Assembly (NCBI GenBank): GCA_910588135.1
Contig: CAJUOT010000028.1
Coordinates: 1 to 37,661, forward strand
DNA: 37,661 nt
Reading direction: 5' to 3'
Origin: an uncultured Oscillospiraceae bacterium
GTDB lineage: Bacteria > Bacillota > Clostridia > Oscillospirales > Oscillospiraceae
This document shows positions 7,527 through 15,897 of the stretch, piece after piece. The notes beneath the pieces were generated by a model. That model saw nothing but the letters and a program-made list of their open reading frames with translations, did no database searches and was not told the DNA's origin. Numbering within the stretch: position 1 is the stretch's first letter; every line of letters begins with the position of its first letter. The position numbers and the translations under genes were made by a program.

Positions 7527-9535
7527 TGAAGAAGCAGAACCGTATCGGAAGCCGCCTGTTTATCGGCCTGACCTTCCTGTTTCTGTACCTGCCCATCTTC
7601 CTGCTGATTGTCTTTTCCTTCAACGCCGGAGAGTCCAGCACCGTGTGGCAGGGCTTCTCCCTGGACTGGTACAGGGCCCTGTTCCAGAACCGGCTCATTA
7701 TGGAGAGCCTGTACACCACGCTGCTGGTCTCCCTGCTGGCCACCGTGATCTCCACCGCCGCGGGCACATTTGCCGCCATCGGCCTGTACGCCCTGTCCAA
7801 GCGGAAACGGGACGCCCTGCTGGTGGTGAACGACATCCCCATGATGAACGCCGATATCGTCACCGGCGTATCGCTGTGCCTGTTCTTTGTGGCTTTCTTC
7901 CAGGGCTGGGGTGCCTTTGCCAAATGGTTTAACGGCATTCAGGGCGTGGTGGAGCTGCCCGAGCGGCTGGTGCTGGGTTTTTCCACCATGCTGCTGGCCC
8001 ACATCGCCTTCAACATCCCCTATGTCATCCTGAACGTGGCCCCCAAGCTGCGCCAGATGGACCGGAACCTGGTGGACGCGGCCCAGGACCTGGGCTGTAC
8101 CTGGATGCAGGCCTTCTGGAAGGTGATCCTGCCGGAGATCAAGCCGGGAATCGTGTCCGGGGCGCTCATCGCGTTCACCATGTCCATCGACGACTTTGTC
8201 ATCTCCTACTTCACCGCCGGCTCCGCCACCTCCACCCTGGCCATGCGCATCTACTCCATGACCAAGAAGCGCATCACCCCGGAGGTCAACGCGGTGTCCA
8301 CCCTGCTGTTTTTGTCGGTGCTGGTCCTGCTGGTGCTCAACAATGTGCGGGAGCTCCGTCAGGAGCGCCGGGCGGACCGTCAGGAGATTCGGGAGCCCTC
8401 CTTTTTCGAAAAGCTGTCCATGAAATTCAACCAGCCCGCTTTCCGGTGGGTCCGCCGGGGGCTGGCAGGCGCCATGGCCTGCGCCTTTCTGGCGGCGGTG
8501 GTCCTGCTCACCGGGGCCACCAGCTCCCAGCCGGTGGTGAACGTGTGCTCCTGGGGGGAGTACATTGACGAGGACCTCATCACCCAGTTTGAGGACGAGA
8601 CCGGCATCCGGGTGAACTACCAGACCGCCGAGAGCAACGAAGCCCTGTACTCCCTGCTGAAAAACGGCGGCGCGGACTATGACGTGATCGTCCCCTCCGA
8701 CTATATGATCGCCCAGCTGCTGGAGGAGGGAATGCTGGAAGAGCTGGACTACAGCCGTATACCCAATTTTGAGAAAATTGATCCCCGGTTCCGCAACCTG
8801 CCCTACGACCCCGAAAACAAGTACACCGTGCCCTATACCTGGGGCACCCTGGGCATTATCTACAACGCCGGTATGGTCGGGGAGGAGCTGGACAGCTGGG
8901 GCGCGCTGTATGACGACGCTTACGCCGGGAGCGTGCTGCTCATCAACAACTCCCGAGACGCCCTGGCCGCCGCCCTGATCCACTTGGGCTATTCGGTGAA
9001 CACCACCGACGAGGGGGAGATCCGGGAGGCCTTTGCCCTGGTGGCGGACGCCAACCGCCGGGGCGTGTTCCAGGGCAGGGTGATGGATCAGGTGTTTCAG
9101 AAAATGGAGGGCGGAAACGCCGCCATCGCCACCTACTACGCCGGGGACTACCTGTCCATGGTAGACAATGCGGCGGAGGGGGTGGATCTGCGCTACGTCA
9201 TTCCGGAGGAGGGCGGAAACTGGTTTGTGGACGCCATGTGCGTGCTCAAGGACGCCCCCCACTACGACAACGCCATGGCGTGGATCAACTTTATCGCCTC
9301 CACTGAGGCCAATCTGGCCAACATGGATTATATCTGGTACGCCTCCCCCAACACCGAGGCACTGGAACAGTACCCCGCCTATTACGAGGAGAACGAGGGC
9401 GAGCCGCTGGATATGGAGCTGTACGAGATTATGGCCCCGCCTGCCAGTGTGCTGGAGCGGTGCGAGATGTACGCCGTGCTGCCTTTGGAGACCCGGGCAC
9501 TGTACAACGACCTCTGGATTCAGCTGGGGACATAA
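7526..9535 (+). CDS. potCD: PotC-PotD fusion: polyamine permease and substrate-binding protein
   Basis: One 669-residue chain. Residues ~1-275 are a PotC-type permease with six helices and the EAA loop DAAQDLGCTW near residue 184. After a cytoplasmic stretch, a seventh hydrophobic helix (about 311-333, LAGAMACAFLAAVVLLTGA) leads into a PotD-type periplasmic-binding domain from about residue 336, beginning VVNVCSWGEYIDEDLITQFE. The extra helix puts the binding domain outside the cell, tethered to its own permease, replacing a separate lipoprotein. The frame is continuous with no stop or frameshift. With PotA and PotB it makes a complete importer. Such fusions occur in some Clostridia. Confidence 0.92.
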   Translation: MKKQNRIGSRLFIGLTFLFLYLPIFLLIVFSFNAGESSTVWQGFSLDWYRALFQNRLIMESLYTTLLVSLLATVISTAAGTFAAIGLYALSKRKRDALLVVNDIPMMNADIVTGVSLCLFFVAFFQGWGAFAKWFNGIQGVVELPERLVLGFSTMLLAHIAFNIPYVILNVAPKLRQMDRNLVDAAQDLGCTWMQAFWKVILPEIKPGIVSGALIAFTMSIDDFVISYFTAGSATSTLAMRIYSMTKKRITPEVNAVSTLLFLSVLVLLVLNNVRELRQERRADRQEIREPSFFEKLSMKFNQPAFRWVRRGLAGAMACAFLAAVVLLTGATSSQPVVNVCSWGEYIDEDLITQFEDETGIRVNYQTAESNEALYSLLKNGGADYDVIVPSDYMIAQLLEEGMLEELDYSRIPNFEKIDPRFRNLPYDPENKYTVPYTWGTLGIIYNAGMVGEELDSWGALYDDAYAGSVLLINNSRDALAAALIHLGYSVNTTDEGEIREAFALVADANRRGVFQGRVMDQVFQKMEGGNAAIATYYAGDYLSMVDNAAEGVDLRYVIPEEGGNWFVDAMCVLKDAPHYDNAMAWINFIASTEANLANMDYIWYASPNTEALEQYPAYYEENEGEPLDMELYEIMAPPASVLERCEMYAVLPLETRALYNDLWIQLGT

Positions 9536-9548
9536 CAAAATTTGGAAT

Positions 9549-9580
9549 CCGCCGGAGGACATCCCTCCGGCGGTTCTTTT
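9549..9580 (+). terminator. Rho-independent terminator of the pot operon
   Basis: Perfect 10-bp stem CCGCCGGAGG/CCTCCGGCGG, 5-base loop, then TTCTTTT. It lies 13 bases after the potCD stop. Confidence 0.92.
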
Positions 9581-9583
9581 CGT

Positions 9584-9612
9584 TTGACTATTGGGCCCTG
9601 GCGTAGTATAAT
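9584..9612 (+). promoter_or_regulatory. Sigma-A promoter of the methyltransferase/ECF operon
   Basis: TTGACT at 9584-9589, a 17-base spacer and TATAAT at 9607-9612. The predicted start near 9619 gives a leader of about 110 bases. Confidence 0.88.
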
Positions 9613-9629
9613 AGCATGATTCTTTTTGA

Positions 9630-9741
9630 TGCGGGGGTTGGCTCCATGTGGCTGGCGTCCCCCGGAGCACTCCACCCCGCCCCCTTGGGGCGGGATGAAG
9701 ATATTTCATAATACGGGGGGGTGGATTCCATGTGGCTGGCG
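9630..9741 (+). repeat. Direct duplication of a ribosome-binding/start segment
   Basis: Bases 9630-9657 and 9712-9741 are nearly the same, each with a G-run, TCCATGTGGCTGGCG and few differences. They lie about 82 bases apart, upstream of and across the methyltransferase start. Confidence 0.75.
9646..9711 (+). CDS. Possible 21-residue leader peptide with duplicated start region
   Basis: A short frame (MWLASPGALHPAPLGRDEDIS) with its own GCGGGGG ribosome-binding-like sequence. Its first four residues and upstream context duplicate the real start region at 9712-9741, where the methyltransferase also begins MWLA. A GC hairpin (CCCGCCCC/GGGGCGGG, 9676-9694) lies inside it. It could be a regulatory upstream ORF or the remains of a small tandem duplication. 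Whether it is translated is unknown. Confidence 0.35.
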   Translation: MWLASPGALHPAPLGRDEDIS

Positions 9742-10593
9742 GATCAATGGACAGATTATGAGCTGCTGGACTGCGGCCGGGGCGAAAAGCTGGAACGCTG
9801 GGGGGACAAGCTGCTGGTACGGCCCGATCCCCAGGCCATCTGGAACACCCCCCGGGCCCACCGGGGCTGGAAGCGCCCCGACGCCCGGTATGCCCGCTCC
9901 AACACCGGGGGCGGCCAGTGGGCGGACAAGGGCGTCCCCCAGCGCTGGCAGGTCAACTACAGAGACCTCACCTTCAACGTGGGGCTGATGAACTTCAAGC
10001 ACACCGGGGTATTCCCCGAGCAGGGGGCCAACTGGGACTTCGCCCGGGACATGATTCAAAACGCGAAGCGCCCGGTGAGCGCCCTCAACCTGTTCGCCTA
10101 TACCGGCGGGGCCACCATCGCCTGCGCGGCGGCGGGGGCGTCCGTCTGCCACGTGGACGCGGCGAAGGGCATGGTGCAGTGGGCAAAGGACAACGCCCGC
10201 GCCTCCGGACTGGAGGACCGGCCCATCCGCTGGATCGTGGACGACTGCGCCAAGTTTGTGGAGCGGGAAATTCGCCGGGGCCGGAAGTACGACGCCGTTA
10301 TCATGGACCCCCCCTCCTACGGACGCGGACCCTCCGGCGAGGTGTGGAAACTGGAGGAGAATTTGTATCCCTTCGTGGAGCTGGTGGCCGGAGTGCTGTC
10401 CGACGACCCGCTGTTCGTCATTTTGAACTCCTATACCACGGGGCTGTCCCCGTCGGTGCTGACCTACATTTTGCAGACCGTCATCGGCAAAAAGTTTGGC
10501 GGGCGCACGGTGTCTGACGAGCTGGGCCTGCCGGTGACCGCCACGGGGCTGGCCCTGCCCTGCGGGGCCACGGGCCGCTGGACACGCCGCTGA
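9730..10593 (+). CDS. Class I SAM-dependent methyltransferase, RlmI/RlmK-like
   Basis: A 287-residue protein related to the catalytic domain of 23S rRNA cytosine-C5 methyltransferases. Motif I is NLFAYTGGATIACAAAGA, the acidic motif II SVCHVDAAKG, and the catalytic-region motif DPPSYGRG. It lacks the N-terminal PUA domain of RlmI, so its rRNA target is uncertain. ATG at 9730 is chosen over GTG at 9721 because the GGGGGG ribosome binding sequence is then 8 bases upstream. The VanZ-like gene starts one base after its stop. Confidence 0.8.
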   Translation: MWLADQWTDYELLDCGRGEKLERWGDKLLVRPDPQAIWNTPRAHRGWKRPDARYARSNTGGGQWADKGVPQRWQVNYRDLTFNVGLMNFKHTGVFPEQGANWDFARDMIQNAKRPVSALNLFAYTGGATIACAAAGASVCHVDAAKGMVQWAKDNARASGLEDRPIRWIVDDCAKFVEREIRRGRKYDAVIMDPPSYGRGPSGEVWKLEENLYPFVELVAGVLSDDPLFVILNSYTTGLSPSVLTYILQTVIGKKFGGRTVSDELGLPVTATGLALPCGATGRWTRR

Positions 10594-10594
10594 C

Positions 10595-11206
10595 ATGGGC
10601 CGCACCCTTCGTTACCTGTTCGCCATGCTGTGGGGAGCGGTGCCCGCGCTGACGCTGTTTCTCCTGCTGCGCCCCCTCCGGCTGCGGCGGCTGAACCGGC
10701 TGGGCCTCGCCAGCCCGCCCCGGCGGGAGGTGCTGCTGGCCCTCTTTTGGATGTTCTGCGGCGGGGCGGCCCTGCTGGGCTTCACCCCCCGGTGGGTGGT
10801 GCCCGCCCTGGCGGGTCTGCCCCTGGGCCTGCCCTGGAACGGGGCGGGACTGCCCTTCTTCAGTCCTGGCAATATGAACCTGGTGCTGTTCGACACCTTT
10901 TCCCAGTCCGCCTATATCCTGGCGGCAAATGTGGGTTTGTTCCTGCCCTTCGGCCTGTTCCCCGCCCTGCTGTGCCGGGGCTTCGGCTGGAGGCGGGCGC
11001 TGCTGGCCGGCGCCTGTATCACCCTCTCCATTGAAACCTGCCAGCTTTTCATCGGCCGCACCTTTGACGTGGACGATCTGATGCTCAACACGCTGGGCGT
11101 GTTCTGCGGCTTCCTGCTGGGGGCGGCGGTCAGGAGGCGGTTTCCCCGGTTCGCGGCGGGGCTGCTGATTCACGAGGAGGTTTTTCATGATCACACCGCC
11201 TGTTGA
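10595..11206 (+). CDS. VanZ-like family membrane protein
   Basis: A 203-residue protein with about five hydrophobic segments. The family signature appears in the last third: SIETCQLFIGRTFDVDDLMLNTLGVFCGFLLG, with the conserved Glu, Gln, Arg, Asp-Asp and Asn. VanZ itself gives low-level teicoplanin resistance, but most chromosomal relatives have no known role. The start ATG lies one base after the methyltransferase stop. The C-terminus overlaps the next gene by 20 bases. Confidence 0.85.
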   Translation: MGRTLRYLFAMLWGAVPALTLFLLLRPLRLRRLNRLGLASPPRREVLLALFWMFCGGAALLGFTPRWVVPALAGLPLGLPWNGAGLPFFSPGNMNLVLFDTFSQSAYILAANVGLFLPFGLFPALLCRGFGWRRALLAGACITLSIETCQLFIGRTFDVDDLMLNTLGVFCGFLLGAAVRRRFPRFAAGLLIHEEVFHDHTAC

Positions 11207-11717
11207 TCACAAACGGTTGGCCTGGTATCAGACCTTCGCCCCCTCCACCGTCACCTTCTATCGCATCCGGACCGGGGAGCAGGTACAGGAGCCGTCCCTT
11301 GTGGCGGTGGAGCTTGGTGGCGCGCGCTGTCTGGCGGTGGGCGGCGCGGCGCTGGCCTATCAAGGCACACCGGGCATGGCGGTATATTCCCCTCTGCGGC
11401 ACGGGCAGATCGCGGACTATACCGCGGCCCAGTTCCTGCTGCGGGCGCTGTTCCGCCGGGTGGGAGTCAAGACCCCGCTGTTCAAGCCCGTCCTCTACGT
11501 CCGCGAACAGGAGCACACAACCGAGGTGGAGGAGCGGGCCCTCATCGACGGAGCGATCCAGATGGGCGCAAGGCGGGTTCTGCTGTACCAGGACTCCCTG
11601 TCAGCCATGCTGAACCGGGTTCGCGCTGATGCCAAGCTGCGAAACGCCGTGATCCTGCACATTGAACCACAGGAGGAAAGAGGTATTTCCTATGTCCCAG
11701 CCCATCCTGAAAACTGA
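11187..11717 (+). CDS. Truncated MreB-like (actin-fold) protein
   Basis: A 176-residue protein starting after CGAGGAGGTTTTTC, overlapping the VanZ-like end and the ecfA1 start. It follows the N-terminal half of MreB in order: EPSLVAVE (MreB EPSVVAI), LAVGGAALAYQGTPG (VGEEAK..GRTPG), SPLRHGQIADYTAAQFLLR (RPLKDGVIADF..), then LFKPVLYV, VEERALIDGAIQMGARRVLLYQDS (ERRAVEEAARQAGAREVYLIEEP). It lacks the DLGTANT phosphate loop at the start and stops before the second phosphate loop and the C-terminal half. It is therefore unlikely to bind ATP or polymerise like MreB. No stop or frameshift points to recent decay. Role unknown. Confidence 0.7.
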   Translation: MITPPVDHKRLAWYQTFAPSTVTFYRIRTGEQVQEPSLVAVELGGARCLAVGGAALAYQGTPGMAVYSPLRHGQIADYTAAQFLLRALFRRVGVKTPLFKPVLYVREQEHTTEVEERALIDGAIQMGARRVLLYQDSLSAMLNRVRADAKLRNAVILHIEPQEERGISYVPAHPEN

Positions 11718-12537
11718 ACACCTCACCTTCCGCTACACCACCGAGGAGGGCGTGGCCCCCACAGTGCTGGACGGCCTCACCCTGTCCATAAAGCCGGGGG
11801 AGTTCGTGGCGGTGCTGGGCCATAACGGGTCGGGCAAATCCACCCTGGCCAAGCACTTCAACGCCATCCTCCTTCCCTCCGGAGGCAAGGTGTACGTGGA
11901 CGGCATGGACACCGCCGATGAGGACAGGCTGCTGGACATCCGCCGCCGGGTGGGCATGGTGTTCCAGAACCCGGACAACCAGATCGTGGCCAGCGTGGTG
12001 GAGGAGGACGTGGCCTTCGGCCCGGAGAACCTGGGGGTGCCCTCCGCGGAGATCCGGGAGCGGGTGGACGCCGCCCTGGCCGCCGTGGGGATGAGTGAGT
12101 ACGCCCGCCACGCCCCCCACCTGCTGTCCGGGGGCCAGAAGCAGCGGGTGGCCATCGCCGGGGTGCTGGCCATGCGGCCCAGGTGCATCGTGCTGGACGA
12201 GCCCACCGCCATGCTGGACCCGGTAGGGCGCCGCGAGGTGCTGGACACCGTGCGCCGCCTCAACCGGGAACAGGGCATCACGGTGGTGCTCATCACCCAC
12301 CACATGGACGAGGCCGCCCAGGCGGACCGGCTCATCGTCATGCACGACGGCCACATCATGGCCGATGACAGCCCCGCCCAGGTGTTCCAGAACGTGGACG
12401 GCCTGCGCACCCTGGGGCTGGAGGTGCCCGAGCCGGTGGCCCTGCTGTACGAGCTGCGGCAGGCGGGGGTGGACGTGCCCCTCACCGCGCTGACGGTGGA
12501 CGGGTGCGCCGAAGTTTTGAGGGAACTGCTGGAATAA
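11692..12537 (+). CDS. ecfA1: Energy-coupling factor transporter ATPase EcfA1
   Basis: A 281-residue ECF ATPase. Walker A GHNGSGKST lies near residues 43-51, then VFQNPDNQIV (Q-loop, ECF-specific), signature LSGGQKQRVAIAG near 145 and Walker B VLDEPTAMLDP. The ATG at 11692 follows AGGAGGAAAGAGG. With EcfA2 and EcfT it forms the shared module that drives vitamin and metal uptake through interchangeable S-components. No S-component gene is in this window. Confidence 0.93.
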   Translation: MSQPILKTEHLTFRYTTEEGVAPTVLDGLTLSIKPGEFVAVLGHNGSGKSTLAKHFNAILLPSGGKVYVDGMDTADEDRLLDIRRRVGMVFQNPDNQIVASVVEEDVAFGPENLGVPSAEIRERVDAALAAVGMSEYARHAPHLLSGGQKQRVAIAGVLAMRPRCIVLDEPTAMLDPVGRREVLDTVRRLNREQGITVVLITHHMDEAAQADRLIVMHDGHIMADDSPAQVFQNVDGLRTLGLEVPEPVALLYELRQAGVDVPLTALTVDGCAEVLRELLE

Positions 12538-13296
12538 ATGAGCATAATTGAAATAGCAGACCGGAATCCAGAATTGATTCAAATTCTGTTAGAGATATGG
12601 GAAAGCTCCGTGAAAGCTACACATCTATTCTTATCAAGTGATGAGATAAGCAATATCAAACGGTATGTCCCGCAGGCTTTTCGGGAAGTTCCCCATTTAA
12701 TCATTATCAAAGACAAAAAGGGGAATCCGGCAGGATTTATGGGAATTGCAGATCAAAAGCTTGATATGTTATTTGTTTCAAGCGAATGCAGAGGACAGGG
12801 AATGGGAAAACAATTGCTGCAATATGGAATTGAACACTATTCCATCCGTAAACTTGCCGTCAATGAGCAGAATCCCCTTGCAAAGGGTTTTTATGAGCAC
12901 ATGGGCTTTGACGCCTATCGAAGGACAGAATTAGATGAGCAGGGAAATCCATATCCATTATTGTATATGAAAAGAGAAGCCCCCCAGATGGATTCATCCA
13001 TACTGAAGTATCTGTATGACGCGATCATTGTCTCTGTGGACAAAAGGGCTGATATGCTGACCATGAACATTGAGCGTATCGAACACCTCCCCACCCCGAT
13101 CCGTCTCCGTTTCTTTGACTACACCATCATAGAAGACGCCGAACTTACCGGCTCCGCCTGGCACCAGTACCGGCTGATTTCCGCCGGGGCGGTTACCCAA
13201 AGACTGGAGCTGAAGGTGTACGTTCACAGCCGGCGCAAAGCCACGCGGCGGCAGTTTATCCTCCAATTCAAGCGCATGGAGATCATCCCCCAATAA
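12538..13296 (+). CDS. GNAT acetyltransferase (YjaB-like) with an extra C-terminal domain
   Basis: A 252-residue protein inserted between ecfA1 and ecfA2. Residues 1-~150 are a GNAT enzyme similar to YjaB-type acetyltransferases: LEIWESSVKATHLFL, the acetyl-CoA motif ECRGQGMGKQLL near 83 and NPLAKGFYEHMGF. Residues ~152-252 (from MDSSILKYLYDAIIVSV) form a domain I do not recognise. The first ~450 bases are clearly AT-richer than everything around them. The ATG directly abuts the ecfA1 stop, with only a weak ribosome binding site. Probably an acquired GNAT gene fused to an older small gene of this cassette; this is inference. Confidence 0.75.
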   Translation: MSIIEIADRNPELIQILLEIWESSVKATHLFLSSDEISNIKRYVPQAFREVPHLIIIKDKKGNPAGFMGIADQKLDMLFVSSECRGQGMGKQLLQYGIEHYSIRKLAVNEQNPLAKGFYEHMGFDAYRRTELDEQGNPYPLLYMKREAPQMDSSILKYLYDAIIVSVDKRADMLTMNIERIEHLPTPIRLRFFDYTIIEDAELTGSAWHQYRLISAGAVTQRLELKVYVHSRRKATRRQFILQFKRMEIIPQ

Positions 13297-13308
13297 GGAG
13301 CTGTGCTG

Positions 13309-14223
13309 ATGGCAGCTATCATCGAGACAAGACAACTGACCCACACCTACAGCCAGGGCACCCCCTTTGAGCACACCGCCCTGGACCGCGTGGACTTTGC
13401 CGCCGAAGCCGGGGAATACTTGGCAATCATCGGCCGCACCGGCTCGGGGAAATCCACCCTGATCCAGCACCTGAACGGCCTGTTAAAGCCCACCTCCGGC
13501 CAGGTGCTGTTCGACGGCACGGACATCTGGGAGTCCAAGGAGCGCACCCGGCAGGTCCGGTGCCAGGTGGGGCTGGTGTTCCAGTACCCGGAGTACCAGC
13601 TCTTCGAGGAAACCGTCTACCAGGACATCGCCTTCGGCCCCAAAAACATGGGGCTGGACGAGGCGGAGGTGGACCGCCGGGTGAAGCAGTCCGCCCGCTT
13701 CGTGGGGCTGGAGCCCGGGGTGCTGGAGAAGTCCCCCTTCGACCTGTCCGGCGGCCAGAAGCGCCGGGTGGCCATCGCCGGGGTCATCGCCATGGAGCCC
13801 CAGGTGCTGGTGCTGGACGAGCCCACCGCCGGGCTGGACCCCTCCGGGTCGGCCCGCATTCTGGACAATATCCGCACCTACCACCAGGAGAAAAACGCCT
13901 GTATCATCCTGGTGTCCCACTCCATGGAGGAGGTGGCCCGGGAGGCGGAGCGGCTGGTGGTCATCCACCAGGGGACCATCCCCTTTTCCGGCGCCCCGTC
14001 GGAGGTGTTCGCCCACGGGGACGAGCTGGAGGCCATGGGCTTGGGCGTGCCCGCCATGACCCGGGTGTTCGCCCGGCTGCGGGCCATGGGGGTGGACGTG
14101 CCAGCGTCGGTATACACCATCCCCCAGGCCCGGGAAGCCGTTTTGACAGCCCTCCACCGGGGCCCCCGCAAGGCCGGCACCGGGGCGTGGCAGCCCCCTT
14201 CCGGCAAAAAGGGGGTGGAGTGA
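13309..14223 (+). CDS. ecfA2: Energy-coupling factor transporter ATPase EcfA2
   Basis: A 304-residue ECF ATPase. Walker A GRTGSGKST lies near residues 42-50, Q-loop VFQYPEYQLFEETV, signature LSGGQKRRVAIAG near 147 and Walker B VLDEPTAGLDP. ATG 13309 is preferred to GTG 13303 because AAGGAG sits 8 bases before it. The stop overlaps the ecfT ATG (TGATG). The C-terminal tail after residue ~285 is basic and longer than in many homologs. Confidence 0.93.
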   Translation: MAAIIETRQLTHTYSQGTPFEHTALDRVDFAAEAGEYLAIIGRTGSGKSTLIQHLNGLLKPTSGQVLFDGTDIWESKERTRQVRCQVGLVFQYPEYQLFEETVYQDIAFGPKNMGLDEAEVDRRVKQSARFVGLEPGVLEKSPFDLSGGQKRRVAIAGVIAMEPQVLVLDEPTAGLDPSGSARILDNIRTYHQEKNACIILVSHSMEEVAREAERLVVIHQGTIPFSGAPSEVFAHGDELEAMGLGVPAMTRVFARLRAMGVDVPASVYTIPQAREAVLTALHRGPRKAGTGAWQPPSGKKGVE

Positions 14224-15029
14224 TGGCGCTGCGCGACATTACCCTGGGCCAGTACTTTCCCGGGAGCTCCCCCATCCACCGCCTGGACTCCAGGGCCAAG
14301 CTGGTGGCCATGGTCTGCTACATCGTGGCCCTGTTTCTGGGAGAATGGTTTGTCTCCTACGCGGTTTTGCTGGCAGTGCTCGCCGCCGTGGTGGCCGTCT
14401 CCACCGTCAAGCCAAAGGCCCTGCTGCGGGGGATGAAGCCGGTGGTGTTCATCCTGGTGTTCACCGCCGTGCTCAACATCTTCTACACCCCCGGCGAACC
14501 GCTGGCGTCCTTCTGGATCTTCACCATCACCAAAGAGGGTATCCTTCACGCCTTTTTCATGGTGGTGCGCATTATCATGCTCATCACCTGCACCTTCCTG
14601 CTCACCTACACCACCTCCCCCCTGGAGCTCACCGACGGCCTGGAGAGCCTGCTGGGGCCGCTGAAAAAGCTCCATGTGCCCGTCCACGAGCTGTCCATGA
14701 TGATGTCCATCGCCCTGCGGTTCATCCCCACCCTCATCGAGGAGACGGACAAGATCATGTCCGCCCAGCGGGCAAGGGGCGCGGACTTCGACTCGGGCAG
14801 CCTTGTCCAGCGGGCAAAGGCGCTCATCCCCCTGCTGGTGCCGCTGTTCATCTCCGCCTTCCGGCGGGCGGACGAGCTGGCCACCGCCATGGAGTGCCGC
14901 TGCTACCACGGCGGCGAGGGCCGCACCCGGATGCGTCAGCTCCGCTACCGTCCGGGGGACATTCTCTTCATGCTGGGGGCGATGGCGCTGGCGGTTGTGA
15001 TCGGCGTATTAGGGCATTGGGGGCTGTGA
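14223..15029 (+). CDS. ecfT: Energy-coupling factor transporter transmembrane protein EcfT
   Basis: A 268-residue membrane protein with about five or six helices. The first coupling motif is AQRARGADF near residue 184. The second lies in ELATAMECRCYHGG and has Cys-Arg-Cys in place of the usual Ala-Arg-Gly/Cys. These helices dock into the two EcfA subunits. It ends one base before truA. Confidence 0.93.
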   Translation: MALRDITLGQYFPGSSPIHRLDSRAKLVAMVCYIVALFLGEWFVSYAVLLAVLAAVVAVSTVKPKALLRGMKPVVFILVFTAVLNIFYTPGEPLASFWIFTITKEGILHAFFMVVRIIMLITCTFLLTYTTSPLELTDGLESLLGPLKKLHVPVHELSMMMSIALRFIPTLIEETDKIMSAQRARGADFDSGSLVQRAKALIPLLVPLFISAFRRADELATAMECRCYHGGEGRTRMRQLRYRPGDILFMLGAMALAVVIGVLGHWGL

Positions 15030-15030
15030 T

Positions 15031-15786
15031 ATGGAACCGCGCAACATCGCCCTGCGGCTGAGCTACACCGGCACCGCCTACCACGGCTGGCAGGTGCAGA
15101 AAAATGCCGTCACCGTGGCCGAGACGCTGGAAAAAGCCCTGGCCTCGGTGGTGGGCCACCCGGTTCGGGTCACGGGGGCGGGGCGCACCGACGCGGGGGT
15201 CCACGCCCAGGTGTATGTGGCCAACTTCCGCACCACCTCCGGCATCCCCGTGGAGCGCCTCCCCCTGGCGGTGAACACCCGGCTGCCCGATGACATCTCA
15301 GTATTCAAGGCCACTGTGGTGCCGGACGAATTCAACGCCATCGGCTCCTGCCTGAAAAAGGAGTACACCTATAAAATCTATAACTCCCGCATCCGGGACC
15401 CCTTCTACGTCAACCGGGTGTGGTTCTATCCCAGGCGGCTGGACGAAGCGGTCATGGCCCAGGCCGCCCGGCAGTTCGCGGGCACCCACGACTTTGCCGC
15501 CGTCCGCTCGGTGGGCACCGAGACCCGCACCACCGTGCGCACCGTCCACTACTTCGACATTACGCGCCAGGGCAATATGATCGACTGCCGCGTCTGTGCC
15601 GACGGATTTCTGTACAACATGGTCCGGGCCATGGTGGGCACCTGCATCTACGCCGCCGAGGGCAAGCTGGACCCGGCGGACATACCCGCCATCCTGGAAT
15701 CCCGCAACCGCACCCTGGCGGGCCCCACCGCGCCGCCGGATGGGCTGTATATGACCAACCTGTGGTATCATGAAGACGTGCTGTAA
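15031..15786 (+). CDS. truA: tRNA pseudouridine(38-40) synthase TruA
   Basis: A 251-residue enzyme that isomerises uridines 38-40 in the tRNA anticodon stem. The catalytic motif GAGRTDAGVHA carries Asp54, and the N-terminal LSYTGTAYHGWQ and later FLYNMVRAMVGT are family blocks. It follows ecfT by one base, the gene order seen in Bacillus (ecfA1-ecfA2-ecfT-truA), though rplM and rpsI do not follow here. Confidence 0.96.
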   Translation: MEPRNIALRLSYTGTAYHGWQVQKNAVTVAETLEKALASVVGHPVRVTGAGRTDAGVHAQVYVANFRTTSGIPVERLPLAVNTRLPDDISVFKATVVPDEFNAIGSCLKKEYTYKIYNSRIRDPFYVNRVWFYPRRLDEAVMAQAARQFAGTHDFAAVRSVGTETRTTVRTVHYFDITRQGNMIDCRVCADGFLYNMVRAMVGTCIYAAEGKLDPADIPAILESRNRTLAGPTAPPDGLYMTNLWYHEDVL

Positions 15787-15819
15787 GCAAGCTGGCGGCG
15801 CTTTTCGGCGGCGCGGTAA

Positions 15820-15835
15820 GCCCGCGGAAGCGGGC
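15820..15835 (+). other. GC hairpin in the truA-GNAT gap
   Basis: GCCCGC/GCGGGC around a GGAA loop, nested in further GC pairing (CGGCGG with CCGCCG). No T-run follows, so it may be a processing or pausing structure, not a classic terminator. Confidence 0.4.
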
Positions 15836-15897
15836 CCGCCGCGAAGCGACGCAGCCGAGATGTCCAGCCTATTGTATAGCGAGGATGAGGGCGTGCT

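Noticed and set aside
7523..9709. 728-codon open frame on the minus strand opposite potCD
   Set aside because: Composition is typical of a shadow of a GC-rich gene (His, Gly, Val rich, no domain), and the plus-strand frame is clearly PotC-PotD.
15787..15897. Third copy of the ybaB-flanking repeat
   Set aside because: It shares only a general GC hairpin style, not the ordered blocks CGTCCGAGC and GCGAACAGGCG.
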